A stretch of 33,344 nucleotides of DNA. Origin: Bacteroidota bacterium. GTDB taxonomy: Bacteria > Bacteroidota > Bacteroidia > Sphingobacteriales > Sphingobacteriaceae. Positions 25,212 to 32,774 of the stretch are shown one piece after another; position 1 is the first letter of the stretch, and each line of letters begins with the position of its first letter. The stretch lies in assembly GCA_018267005.1 (NCBI GenBank), contig JAFDZK010000009.1:1-33344 (forward strand). The letters run 5' to 3'. A program made the translations under genes and the position numbers. A model generated the notes under the pieces. It saw only the letters and a list, made by a program, of their open reading frames with translations, did not search any database and was not told where the DNA came from.

Positions 25212-25826
25212 TTAGTGCTGGTGCTTTAGTTCCTTCATGTATTCTGCTATTTCGCGGGCGTTGGTATCATCGTTTTTTTCGAGCGAGTGGATAATGTTTT
25301 CTATTTCTCTGTCCGTACGATTTTGGCTTAATTTCTTTTTGGCTTGAAGGTCGGTCACTTCGATCTCGAAAGCTACGATGCCGTTCATCATCCTCGACCT
25401 GTATTCTTCAGGTAATCCCTGCCATTGCTGAAAATAAGCAGCTTCAAAGGTTTCGATAGTATGTTTCAATAAAGCCGGTTTCTCGTCGTCGCCGAGTATT
25501 CGGGCTTTGCCGTAAGCGTGCACAGCGATGTAATTCCAGGTGGGAACCACTTTCTCGGTTTCGTAATTTGACGGAGAGATATAGGCGTGGGGCTCTGTGA
25601 AGATCACCAGCGAAGTTTTATCAAAAATTTCCTTCGACTGAGGATTTGCTTTCGCGAAGTGGGAGAGAAGCAGCAATTTTTCGCCTTCTTCCTTCACCAA
25701 AAATGGCAGGTGAGTAGCAAAAGGTTTATCGTCGATCACCGATACGATAGCCGCAAAGCTATACCGCTGCATGAAAGCGATGATCTCTTTTCTGTCCTGG
25801 AATGCGTTGAAGGGAGGGATGTACAT
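25212..25826 (-). CDS. FMN-binding PaiB-family regulator-like protein
   Basis: The 204-residue protein resembles PaiB, which in Bacillus is tied to repression of protease and sporulation genes, and has an FMN-binding split-barrel fold. Marks are MYIPPFNAF at the start, a barrel core with ATHLPFLVKEEGEKLLLLSHFAKANPQ, AYISPSNYETEKVVPTWNY (about 75-93) and VHAYGKARIL. A C-terminal ERxRENIIHSLEKND-like helix is typical of this family (here REIENIIHSLEKND). It lies 53 bases after argF' on the same strand and could share its transcript, but no function in arginine synthesis is known. Its actual role may be in flavin or heme-related oxidation. Confidence 0.85.
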   Translation of the reverse strand: MYIPPFNAFQDRKEIIAFMQRYSFAAIVSVIDDKPFATHLPFLVKEEGEKLLLLSHFAKANPQSKEIFDKTSLVIFTEPHAYISPSNYETEKVVPTWNYIAVHAYGKARILGDDEKPALLKHTIETFEAAYFQQWQGLPEEYRSRMMNGIVAFEIEVTDLQAKKKLSQNRTDREIENIIHSLEKNDDTNAREIAEYMKELKHQH

Positions 25827-25879
25827 TTGTTATTTGGATGGTTAGCTAGTTTAGTGAACGTTCAACCAGTACAACCTCT

Positions 25880-26830
25880 TTAACTCAATCCCTCAAGCAT
25901 TTGCTTAAGCACAGCCTGCGCCGCCCACACACGATTGCCGGCTTCGTGAACCACGATTGAGTTTGGTCCGTCCAATATCTCGTCCGATAATTCTAAATTA
26001 CGGCGCACAGGAAGACAATGCATTACCTTGGCGTCGTTGGTGATTTTAAGCCGGTCGTTCGTCAGTATCCAATCCTCGTTGCCGTCGAACACCTTGCCGT
26101 AAGGCTCATAAGCCGACCAGTTTTTTACGTAAATAAAATCGGCGTGCTGCAGTGCCTCATCCTGGTTATGGGTTATCGTTGCACCTTTGGTGAAATCAGT
26201 ATTTAATGCATAACCTTCGGGATGGGTGACAGTAAAATCCAAATTCGCCTTGCACATCCATTCGGCAAATGAATTTGGTACAGCCTGCGGCAATGCTTTC
26301 ACATGCGGTGCCCAGGTTAACACCACTTTAGGGCGGGGGCGGGTTTTTAATTCTTCAATGGTTACCAGGTCGGCCAGACTTTGTAAGGGGTGACGAGTAG
26401 CCGATTCCAAGCTGACTACCGGCACCCCGCAGTATTTTACGAATTTATTAAAAATGTCTTCACTGTAATCCTGTTCGCGGTCTTTCAGCCCCGGGAACGA
26501 CCGTACACCGATAATATCCGCGTATTCACCCATTACCGCCGCTGCCTCGCGAATATGCTCGACGGTACTGCCATTCATTACTACACCATCACGCAATTCC
26601 AACGCCCAGCCCTCCTTGTCCATGTTCAGCACCATTACGTTCATACCCAAGTTCATAGCAGCCTTTTGCGTACTCATACGGGTACGCAGGCTGGGATTTA
26701 GAAAGATGAGGGCGAGGGTTTTGTTCTTGCCCAGGTCCTGGTGGGCATACGGATCTGCTTTTAATGCCAGCGCCTCTTTTACAAGGGCATTGATATTGGT
26801 AACATCATTTACGGATGAGAAAAGTTTCAT
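25880..26830 (-). CDS. argF': N-acylornithine carbamoyltransferase (acetyl- or succinylornithine type)
   Basis: This 316-residue enzyme transfers a carbamoyl group to an N-acylated ornithine, a variant found in Bacteroidota and Xanthomonas instead of classical ArgF. Key motifs are FLNPSLRTRMS (43-53) for carbamoyl phosphate, WALELRDG (75-82), ESATRHPLQSLADL with its histidine, TWAPHVKALPQAVPNSFAEWM, typical of this subfamily, and MHCLPVRRN near the C-terminus. Residue 90, in GSTVEH, is valine. I recall proline at this place in the succinyl-specific Bacteroides fragilis enzyme and glutamate in the acetyl-specific Xanthomonas enzyme. The specificity is therefore open. The start is 6 bases after argD. 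Confidence 0.94.
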   Translation of the reverse strand: MKLFSSVNDVTNINALVKEALALKADPYAHQDLGKNKTLALIFLNPSLRTRMSTQKAAMNLGMNVMVLNMDKEGWALELRDGVVMNGSTVEHIREAAAVMGEYADIIGVRSFPGLKDREQDYSEDIFNKFVKYCGVPVVSLESATRHPLQSLADLVTIEELKTRPRPKVVLTWAPHVKALPQAVPNSFAEWMCKANLDFTVTHPEGYALNTDFTKGATITHNQDEALQHADFIYVKNWSAYEPYGKVFDGNEDWILTNDRLKITNDAKVMHCLPVRRNLELSDEILDGPNSIVVHEAGNRVWAAQAVLKQMLEGLS

Positions 26831-26836
26831 GGCCTG

Positions 26837-27979
26837 TTATTGTGTAACGGTCGAATGATTCAATACAGTACTAAACGCTTCCAAAAATCTATCGGCGTGC
26901 GCTTTGGTCAGGTTCAAGGCCGGCAGCAGCCTGATCACGTTCGGTTTAGCCTCACCTGTAAAGATGTGGTGTTTATTTAGCAGCTCTTTGCGCGCGTGAG
27001 CCAGTTCCTCTGGTAATTCGATGCCGATCATCAATCCCCGGCCGCGAACTTCTTTTACCTGCTCGAATTTCGTTAGTTCTTCTATCAGGTAACCTCCAAC
27101 GGTTGCTGCATTGTTTAATAATTCTTCCTGTTCGATCACTTCCAGCACCGCCAAACCGGCAGCGCAAGCCAGGTGATTGCCACCAAAAGTAGTACCCAGC
27201 ATACCGTACGAAGGCTGTATTTTGGGCGATATAATAATGCCACCAATAGGGAAACCATTACCCATACCTTTGGCCATGCTGTAAATGTCTGCATTGACAC
27301 CCGCAAAATCATGTGAGAAAAATTTACCGGTCCGTCCGTAACCGCATTGCACCGAGTCCGCAATGAATACGGCATTAAGTTCGTTGCAAAGCGACCTGAT
27401 CTTTTGCAAAAAGCTTTCCGGTGCGACATTTATGCCGCCTACACCTTGTATGCCTTCAATGATAACTGACGAAATATCATTTCCAGCAAAAGCCTGCTCC
27501 AAAGCAGTTTCATCGTTCCAGGGCAGGAAGATCACATTATCGGTTTCGTTTACAGGCGCTACGATCTTGGGGTTGTCGGTAGCAGCAACGGCCAATGACG
27601 TACGTCCGTGAAAGGACTTCCGGAAAGCGATCACTTTCTTTTTGCCATTGTGAAACGAAGCCAGCTTCAATGCATTCTCATTGGCTTCGGCGCCCGAGTT
27701 GCACAAAAACAGTTGGTAATCCTCTTTGCCTGATACTTTACCGAGTTTTTGAGCCAATTCGGTTTGCAGCGGTATCTCAACCGAGTTGGAATAAAAACCT
27801 ATCCTGCGCAGCTGATCTTCCAATCGTTTTACATAATGAGGGTTGGTATGACCAATACTGATCACCGCATGACCGCCGTACAGATCCAGGTACTCGGTAC
27901 CTTTGTCGTCATAAACCAAACTGCCAACACCTTTTACAATGTTAATCGGGTTGATCGGGTAAACATCGAATAGTTTCAT
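26837..27979 (-). CDS. argD: Acetylornithine (N-acylornithine) aminotransferase
   Basis: ArgD uses glutamate to aminate N-acylglutamate semialdehyde and gives N-acylornithine. The 380-residue class-III aminotransferase has K237 as PLP lysine in SMAKGMGNGFPIGG, CNSGAEANENALKLA at 93-107 and FRKSFHGRTSLAVAATD at 119-135. ADSVQCGYGRTG at 207-218 holds D208, which contacts the PLP ring nitrogen; a serine replaces the usual glutamate after it. TTFGGNHLACAAG is in the C-terminal half. The next gene, argF', starts 6 bases later. The motifs do not decide between acetyl and succinyl substrates. Confidence 0.94.
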   Translation of the reverse strand: MKLFDVYPINPINIVKGVGSLVYDDKGTEYLDLYGGHAVISIGHTNPHYVKRLEDQLRRIGFYSNSVEIPLQTELAQKLGKVSGKEDYQLFLCNSGAEANENALKLASFHNGKKKVIAFRKSFHGRTSLAVAATDNPKIVAPVNETDNVIFLPWNDETALEQAFAGNDISSVIIEGIQGVGGINVAPESFLQKIRSLCNELNAVFIADSVQCGYGRTGKFFSHDFAGVNADIYSMAKGMGNGFPIGGIIISPKIQPSYGMLGTTFGGNHLACAAGLAVLEVIEQEELLNNAATVGGYLIEELTKFEQVKEVRGRGLMIGIELPEELAHARKELLNKHHIFTGEAKPNVIRLLPALNLTKAHADRFLEAFSTVLNHSTVTQ

Positions 27980-28003
27980 TCTTATTTAAGCTTTATTTGT
28001 CCC

Positions 28004-28029
28004 GTCATTGCTTCGTCCCTTGCAATAAC
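28004..28029. repeat. GTCATTGC...GCAATAAC degenerate inverted repeat
   Basis: GTCATTGC (28004-28011) and GCAATAAC (28022-28029) pair except for one base, in the 63-base gap between argC and argD. It fits a common dispersed intergenic repeat that I recall with GTCATTGCGAGG-like words. Its effect on the operon is unknown; it could act as a weak processing site. Confidence 0.35.
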
Positions 28030-28042
28030 ATTCGAATTATTA

Positions 28043-29038
28043 TTAAAAGGCCGACGCCTTAAGCCTGAGGCCAGCCATTTCATTCAGTCCAAACATCAAA
28101 TTCATATTCTGAACTGCCTGTCCTGATGCTCCTTTAAGTAAATTATCCAATATGCTGATTATGAATAGTTTATTTCCATGTTTTTCGACTTGTAAAAAGC
28201 ATTTGTTGGTATTGACGATCTGTTTTAGGTCGATATTGCGTTTGGCAACCTGCGTGAAAGGGTGACCAGTATAATAGTTTTGGTATAGTTCCTGCGCGTC
28301 TTCAGCCGACAGGTCGCTATCTACATAGATCGACGCGATAATGCCTCTCGTAAAATCGCCACGATAAGGCACAAAATTTACTGCTTTATCAAACCCAGGC
28401 TGTAATTGCCTTAACGACTCACCGATCTCTCTCAAATGCTGATGGTCGAATGCCTTATAAACAGACAGGTTATCGTTACGCCAGGTAAAGTGGGTGGTAG
28501 GCGACGGACTCTGCCCTGCACCGGTAGAACCGGTTGTTGCGGTAATATGTACTTCGCTGTTCAAAAGGCCCTTTGATGCCAGCGGCAACAACGCCAGTTG
28601 CAGGCAAGTTGCAAAACAACCGGGATTTGCAATATGATGAGCTTTTTTGATCTCGTCACGATTCAACTCAGGCAACCCGTATACAAAGCTTTTAGCTTTA
28701 TGCTTTGAGCTTTGTGCTAAACGAAAATCCTGGCTTAAATCGATGATCTTGATTCTGTCCGCGATATTGTTGGCATCCAGGAATTTCTTCGCATCACCAT
28801 GTCCGACGCATAAAAACAGTACGTCAATATCATTCGATAGCTCTGATGCAAATTTAAGATCGGTATCGCCGAGCAGGTCGGTATGCACATCGTGCACATA
28901 GTTGCCGGCATTACTGTTGCTGTGCACAAAGGCGATATCCACATTAGGGTGGTTCAGCAGGATGCGCAGCATTTCGCCCCCGGTGTACCCAGCTCCGCCA
29001 ACGATCCCTGCCCGTATTTTAGAGATTGATCCTGTCAT
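28043..29038 (-). CDS. argC: N-acetyl-gamma-glutamyl-phosphate reductase
   Basis: ArgC reduces N-acylglutamyl phosphate to the semialdehyde with NADPH. The 331-residue protein starts MTGSISKIRAGIVGGAGYTGGEMLRILLNHP, giving the nucleotide-binding GxGGxTG loop. The active-site cysteine is C141 in ANPGCFATCLQLALLPL. Further on come TGSTGAGQSPSPTTHF and NFVPYRGDFTRGII, the latter a typical conserved family stretch. Its first 20 bases overlap the end of the cupin gene in a different frame, so translation is probably coupled. The C-terminal GASGQAVQNMNLMFGLNE is intact. Confidence 0.95.
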   Translation of the reverse strand: MTGSISKIRAGIVGGAGYTGGEMLRILLNHPNVDIAFVHSNSNAGNYVHDVHTDLLGDTDLKFASELSNDIDVLFLCVGHGDAKKFLDANNIADRIKIIDLSQDFRLAQSSKHKAKSFVYGLPELNRDEIKKAHHIANPGCFATCLQLALLPLASKGLLNSEVHITATTGSTGAGQSPSPTTHFTWRNDNLSVYKAFDHQHLREIGESLRQLQPGFDKAVNFVPYRGDFTRGIIASIYVDSDLSAEDAQELYQNYYTGHPFTQVAKRNIDLKQIVNTNKCFLQVEKHGNKLFIISILDNLLKGASGQAVQNMNLMFGLNEMAGLRLKASAF

Positions 29039-29369
29039 TTTTTGTAGATGGATAGGAGTATAAAATAAATTCCAGGTCGCTTTGCTCTTTATTGCTGATC
29101 AAATGTTGCTGACCCGGCTTGATCTCGATGCCTTGCTCGGCCTTCAGTTCACTTTCTACACCATCGATGGTAAAAACCGCCCTGCCTTTGAGGATAAAGA
29201 ATATTTGTGTGGCTTTCGCGTGGTAATGCAGTTGCTCGGAAGTATCCGGAGGCATCAGTTCCTGCTTTATCGATAATGCGTCGGTGTCAATAAAATTCCA
29301 GCCGTAGCAATCATCGCCCCATTTATAATGGCTGATGCAATCGCTTTTGGAAAATATTGAGTTCTCCAT
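29019..29369 (-). CDS. Single-domain cupin protein in the arginine operon
   Basis: The 116-residue product is a small cupin barrel. Motif 1 reads with H48 and H50 in QLHYHAK, Q55 at the place where glutamate is usual, and G62. Motif 2 has P85, G86, H89 and N93 in IKPGQQHLISN. Three histidines could bind a metal, with the usual fourth acidic ligand replaced by glutamine. Its start is 5 bases after the argG stop and its end overlaps argC by 20 bases, so it is an integral part of the operon. It might be a regulator or sensor for arginine or an intermediate, but no substrate is shown. I do not know a named gene for it. Confidence 0.82.
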   Translation of the reverse strand: MENSIFSKSDCISHYKWGDDCYGWNFIDTDALSIKQELMPPDTSEQLHYHAKATQIFFILKGRAVFTIDGVESELKAEQGIEIKPGQQHLISNKEQSDLEFILYSYPSTKNDRINL

Positions 29370-29373
29370 GGGT

Positions 29374-30561
29374 CTAACCGTTTACTTTGTGGTAGATCAT
29401 TACCTGGTTCCCAAATATCTTCGAGAAGCCCTTTACATCTTCACCCGTCCAGGCGTTGTTCATTTCGCCGTAGCTGCCGAATTTGCTCGACATCAAGTCG
29501 TGATCCGACTCGATGCCAGTTACCTGGAAGCGATACGGATAAAGCTGTACAAACACTTTGCCGCTTACATTTTGCTGCGTATCGGTCAGGAAGGCCTCAA
29601 TATTACGCATAATAGGATCGTGAAACTGCCCTTCGTGTAGCCAGTTGCCGTAGAACGACGAAAGCTGATCCTTCCACGAAAGCTGCCACTTGGTTAGTAC
29701 GTGTTTTTCAAGCGTATGGTGCGCTTTGATGATGATCATCGGCGCAGCGGCCTCAAATCCCACGCGGCCTTTGATGCCAATAATGGTATCGCCCACGTGT
29801 ATGTCGCGACCAATACCATAAGGTTGAGCAATAGCCTGCAATGCCTGGATAGCTTTGGTTGGATGATCATATTTTTTGCCGTCAAGCGCAATCAACTCAC
29901 CTTTTTCGAAGGTAAGCTCAATGTTTCTTGGCTCGGTACTGGTAACCTGTGTGGGCCATGCTTCTTCGGGTAATCCTAAATTTGAAGTTAGCGTTTCCTT
30001 GCCGCCAACCGATGTTCCCCAGATACCTTTATTGATGGAATATTTGGCCTTCTCGAAATTCATGTCGACGCCATGATCTTTCAGATATTGGATCTCTTCC
30101 TCGCGGCTCAGTTTCAGGTCGCGGATGGGTGTCAGTATCTGCACATTCGGCACCAGGATATTGAAGATCATGTCAAAACGCACCTGGTCGTTACCCGCAC
30201 CGGTGCTGCCGTGCGCCACATATTCGGCGCCGATCTCTTTGGCATAGTTGGCAATAGCGGTAGCCTGGCTCACACGCTCGGCACTTACCGATAGGGGATA
30301 CGTGTTGTTCTTCAGTACGTTACCATAGATAAGGTAGCGCACGCAGGTGTTGTAAAAGTTTTCAGTCTCGTCAACCACATGGTGCGAGGTAACGCCCATG
30401 CGGTAGGCACGCTGCTCCACGTTATACAATTCTTCCTCGCTGAAACCGCCGGTGTTTACAATTACCGAATGTACTTCCAAACCGAGGTCCTGCGTTAAAT
30501 AAATACAGCAGAATGAGGTATCCAATCCGCCGCTGTATGCTAATACTACCTTTTTTTTCAT
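29374..30561 (-). CDS. argG: Argininosuccinate synthase
   Basis: ArgG joins citrulline and aspartate using ATP to give argininosuccinate. The 395-residue protein has the ATP pyrophosphatase loop VLAYSGGLDTSFC at 6-18. It also has YVAHGSTGAGNDQVRFD for the citrulline and aspartate site, and KYSINKGIWGTSVGGKETLTS in the middle. C-terminal LDGKKYDHPTKAIQALQ and GIKGRVGFEAAAPMII are also typical. Because the N-acylornithine route gives N-acylcitrulline, a deacylase must act before this enzyme; it is not in the window. An 89-base gap with hairpin repeats separates it from the GNAT gene upstream. Confidence 0.96.
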   Translation of the reverse strand: MKKKVVLAYSGGLDTSFCCIYLTQDLGLEVHSVIVNTGGFSEEELYNVEQRAYRMGVTSHHVVDETENFYNTCVRYLIYGNVLKNNTYPLSVSAERVSQATAIANYAKEIGAEYVAHGSTGAGNDQVRFDMIFNILVPNVQILTPIRDLKLSREEEIQYLKDHGVDMNFEKAKYSINKGIWGTSVGGKETLTSNLGLPEEAWPTQVTSTEPRNIELTFEKGELIALDGKKYDHPTKAIQALQAIAQPYGIGRDIHVGDTIIGIKGRVGFEAAAPMIIIKAHHTLEKHVLTKWQLSWKDQLSSFYGNWLHEGQFHDPIMRNIEAFLTDTQQNVSGKVFVQLYPYRFQVTGIESDHDLMSSKFGSYGEMNNAWTGEDVKGFSKIFGNQVMIYHKVNG

Positions 30562-30571
30562 ATTTATCTGT

Positions 30572-30638
30572 GTAGAGACGCGATACTCCGCGTCTTATAA
30601 TTTATTGTTTCATGAGACGCAAAATGTTGCGTCTCTAC
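30572..30638. repeat. GTAGAGACGC inverted repeat with two inner hairpins
   Basis: GTAGAGACGC (30572-30581) and GCGTCTCTAC (30629-30638) are perfect inverse outer arms. Inside are two perfect hairpins: AGACGCG with CGCGTCT (30576-30595, 6-base loop) and GAGACGCAA with TTGCGTCTC (30614-30635, 4-base loop). It fills the gap between the GNAT gene and argG on their shared strand. It may work as a transcript-processing or attenuation element, or be a mobile repeat. I recall similar GTAGAGACGC palindromes in many Bacteroidota and cyanobacteria genomes. Confidence 0.85.
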
Positions 30639-30650
30639 CTTAATTTAACC

Positions 30651-31310
30651 TTACCTCTCGTCCTTCGCTTCTATCTTATCCAAACCTCTTTTTATCGCAT
30701 TTTCTATCTTTTCCAGCAAGGTAGCCTTATGCGTTATCTTTTTCATCTTCTCCTCGAATTCCTTCTGCTTTTCTGCCGGATCATACAACATGGCGGTGCA
30801 CATGCAGTTCTTACGTTCCTTGCTCATCAGTATGTCGTAATTAACGCAGCTTTTACAGCCGGCCCAAAAATCCTCGTCCTGGGTAAGCTCTGAATAGGTT
30901 ACAGGCTCGTAACCCAGTTCTGAGTTGATCTTCATTACTGCCAAACCCGTTGTCAGGCCAAATATTTTGGCCTCAGGATATTTTTTCCGTGATAGTTGAA
31001 ATATCTTTTGCTTGATAGCCTTGGCCAGACCCGATTTTCTGAACTGCGGATTAACGATCAAACCTGAATTAGCCACAAACTGCCCGTGGCTCCAGGTTTC
31101 AATGTAACAAAAACCCGCCCAGGTGCCGTCTTTGTGCAGCGCGATAACCGCTTTACCTTCAAGCATTTTATTGGCCACGTATTCGGCCGATCTTTTGGCT
31201 ATACCCGTCCCCCGCGCCTTAGCCGACTCGGCCATTTCGTCGCAGATCATCTGCGCGAAATCAACGTGCTGGGCCGAGGCAACCTGTATATCAAAATCCT
31301 GTATGTCCAT
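30651..31310 (-). CDS. GNAT family N-acyltransferase, candidate first enzyme of arginine synthesis
   Basis: The 219-residue product is a GNAT acyltransferase. Its acetyl-CoA-binding turn is NPQFRKSGLAKAIKQKIF (residues 87-104), and the central strand includes AVIALHKDGTWAGFCYIETW. After the GNAT fold is a cysteine cluster: C152, C155, C169 and C171 (C-x2-C-x13-C-x-C), possibly a metal site. It heads the argG-cupin-argC-argD-argF' group. A matching gene beside argG in Bacteroides thetaiotaomicron has been proposed, as I recall, to be the N-succinylglutamate synthase. The same role, making N-acetyl- or N-succinylglutamate, is the best guess here. No argA- or argJ-like gene is otherwise in the window. 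Confidence 0.85.
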   Translation of the reverse strand: MDIQDFDIQVASAQHVDFAQMICDEMAESAKARGTGIAKRSAEYVANKMLEGKAVIALHKDGTWAGFCYIETWSHGQFVANSGLIVNPQFRKSGLAKAIKQKIFQLSRKKYPEAKIFGLTTGLAVMKINSELGYEPVTYSELTQDEDFWAGCKSCVNYDILMSKERKNCMCTAMLYDPAEKQKEFEEKMKKITHKATLLEKIENAIKRGLDKIEAKDER

Positions 31311-31731
31311 CAGAAAAAATAAATCGAAAACTTAAATATTAGATCGGGCGTGAGCCTGCGATGAATTAAATAAATTATTGGAGGAGAAGTTTCAATGAAC
31401 TTCATGCCGGGCAGGTATTGGAAATTACACCCGGGGAATGTAGAGCCTTCGTCGGGAAGGGGTAACAAAAACCGGAACAACCGTTACGGCTGCCTGCGGG
31501 GTGAAGATCACCCGGATAAGTTGCTTTAAGATGCTTTGCTGTATCACTTTAACGCGCGTTTTTGTACTTTTTAAAATCGGATGCAAAGTATCGCATTAAT
31601 TTTTATTTATGCAAGAAAAAATGTGTTTAATGTGAATAGGCTGACTTTTGGATGGGATTGTTTTATTGTTGTTTGGTGTTATTGCCTGGATAGCCGATAA
31701 AAAACAATTTAACAATACAACAATTTAGCAA
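31311..31731. other. Intergenic stretch upstream of the GNAT-arg operon
   Basis: This 421-base gap must contain the promoter of the GNAT-argG operon. A GC-rich block (about 31395-31530) holds an open plus-strand frame of 44 codons from ATG 31395 to stop 31529, preceded by a GGAGGAGAAG stretch, in a region where nothing else is recognisable. Its codons do not look like a known protein. At 31581-31590, TGCAAAGTAT resembles, on the minus strand, a -7 element with one base missing. The left part 31656-31733 is an inverted repeat. No riboswitch is recognised. Confidence 0.5.
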
Positions 31732-31733
31732 TC
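31656..31733. repeat. Inverted repeat of AACAATTTAACAAT type after the oxidoreductase gene
   Basis: GATTGTTTTATTGTTGT (31656-31672) is almost the inverse of ACAACAATTTAGCAATC (31717-31733), with only three mismatches in 17. Between them, GTGTTATTG and CAATTTAAC extend the complementarity. The right arm overlaps the last bases of the oxidoreductase stop. It can form a long AT-rich hairpin, so it could serve as a terminator for that gene. Confidence 0.75.
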
Positions 31734-32691
31734 ATCTTTTACCAACAATATCGGCAATGATCATCTCAGCATGTATCCTCGAATTTTCGATAAACCACAG
31801 GTGCGTATCCATGCCGCCGCAAACCACGCCGGCCAGGTACATGCCTTTTTGGTTGGTTTCCATGGTTTTCAGATCGTACTCGGGAAGAAATTTTCCATCG
31901 GATGAAAGGCGTATACCCAGCTTTTCCAGGAACCCGAAGTTGGGCTGATAACCCGTCATGGCCATTACAAAGTCGTTGGGTATGGTGATCTGGCCTTCAG
32001 GTGTTTGTATATCGACTTCGTTTTCGCGGATGGCTGTAACATGTGAATTAAAATATGCTTTGATGCTTCCTTCCTTGATACGATTCAACACATCGGGCCG
32101 CACCCAGTATTTTACGCGGTGACTTACTTCGGCATCGCGTATTACCAGCGTTACCTCGGCGCCTTTACGGTAAGTTTCCAAAGCTACGTCGATAGCCGAA
32201 TTGCTCGACCCGATTACTACTACCTTTTGCAGGGCATAGTAATGCGGGTCTTTATAATAATGCTTTACTTTTGGCAGGTCCTCGCCCGGGATATTCAGCT
32301 TGTTGGGAATATCATAAAAGCCCGTCGCCACGATGACATTTTTAGCCTCATAAGTGGCTTTATTGGTGCCAATATCAAAATGCCCGTTCGTTTGGGTAAC
32401 GGAAATTACTTCTTCGAACAGGTTTACGTTTAAATGGTTGGAAAAAGCCACCCGGCGGTAGTACTCCAGCGCTTCATCGCGGTTGGGTTTGTTGCGTATC
32501 GTAACAAAAGGTATACCGCCGATCTCCAGCAATTCTGACGTGGAGAAAAACGTCATGGTGGAAGGGTAGTTGTACAGCGAATTAACTAAGCAGCCTTTTT
32601 CCACAACCTGGTAAGTTAAACCGGCCTTCTGCGCGGCCAGCGCACAAGCTAAACCAATGGGGCCGCCGCCTGTAATGAGTATATCGAGCAT
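31732..32691 (-). CDS. ypdA: YpdA family putative bacillithiol disulfide reductase
   Basis: This 319-residue FAD/NAD(P)-dependent oxidoreductase starts MLDILITGGGPIGLACALAAQK, with the GGGPIG FAD-binding motif at 8-13. I use the ATG at 32691, as the upstream part of the frame has no fold and lies in a repeat. VVVIGSSNSAIDVALE gives the NADPH-binding loop, and MAMTGYQPNFGFLEKLGI and GMYLAGVVCGG follow. The CxxC redox pair of thioredoxin reductases is lacking. YpdA/Bdr in Bacillus keeps bacillithiol reduced. Bacillithiol or a similar thiol in Bacteroidota is inferred from the family. Confidence 0.85.
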   Translation of the reverse strand: MLDILITGGGPIGLACALAAQKAGLTYQVVEKGCLVNSLYNYPSTMTFFSTSELLEIGGIPFVTIRNKPNRDEALEYYRRVAFSNHLNVNLFEEVISVTQTNGHFDIGTNKATYEAKNVIVATGFYDIPNKLNIPGEDLPKVKHYYKDPHYYALQKVVVIGSSNSAIDVALETYRKGAEVTLVIRDAEVSHRVKYWVRPDVLNRIKEGSIKAYFNSHVTAIRENEVDIQTPEGQITIPNDFVMAMTGYQPNFGFLEKLGIRLSSDGKFLPEYDLKTMETNQKGMYLAGVVCGGMDTHLWFIENSRIHAEMIIADIVGKR

Positions 32692-32706
32692 ATCTTTTTT
32701 GTTATA

Positions 32707-32774
32707 AGTCCATAGACCATAGTCGATAGTCCATGGCAATTCTGGAGTTATATGTGGACCATTGACTATGGACT
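32707..32774. repeat. Inverted repeat of AGTCCATAGACCATAGTC type
   Basis: AGTCCATAGACCATAGTC (32707-32724) is the inverse of GACCATTGACTATGGACT (32757-32774) except for three bases. Related GATAGTCCATGG words lie between. The right arm contains the stop codon of the small GNAT gene at 32766-32768, and the left end adjoins the oxidoreductase start. Confidence 0.75.

Noticed and set aside
29019-29369. Cupin frame as a mis-called argC extension
   Set aside because: The cupin has both metal motifs with H48, H50 and H89 in the proper order, so it is a real separate gene; only the 20-base overlap is shared.
31400-31540. Cobalamin or TPP riboswitch upstream of the GNAT gene
   Set aside because: Neither the cobalamin GCCACTG box nor the TPP CTGAGA box is present on the minus strand.
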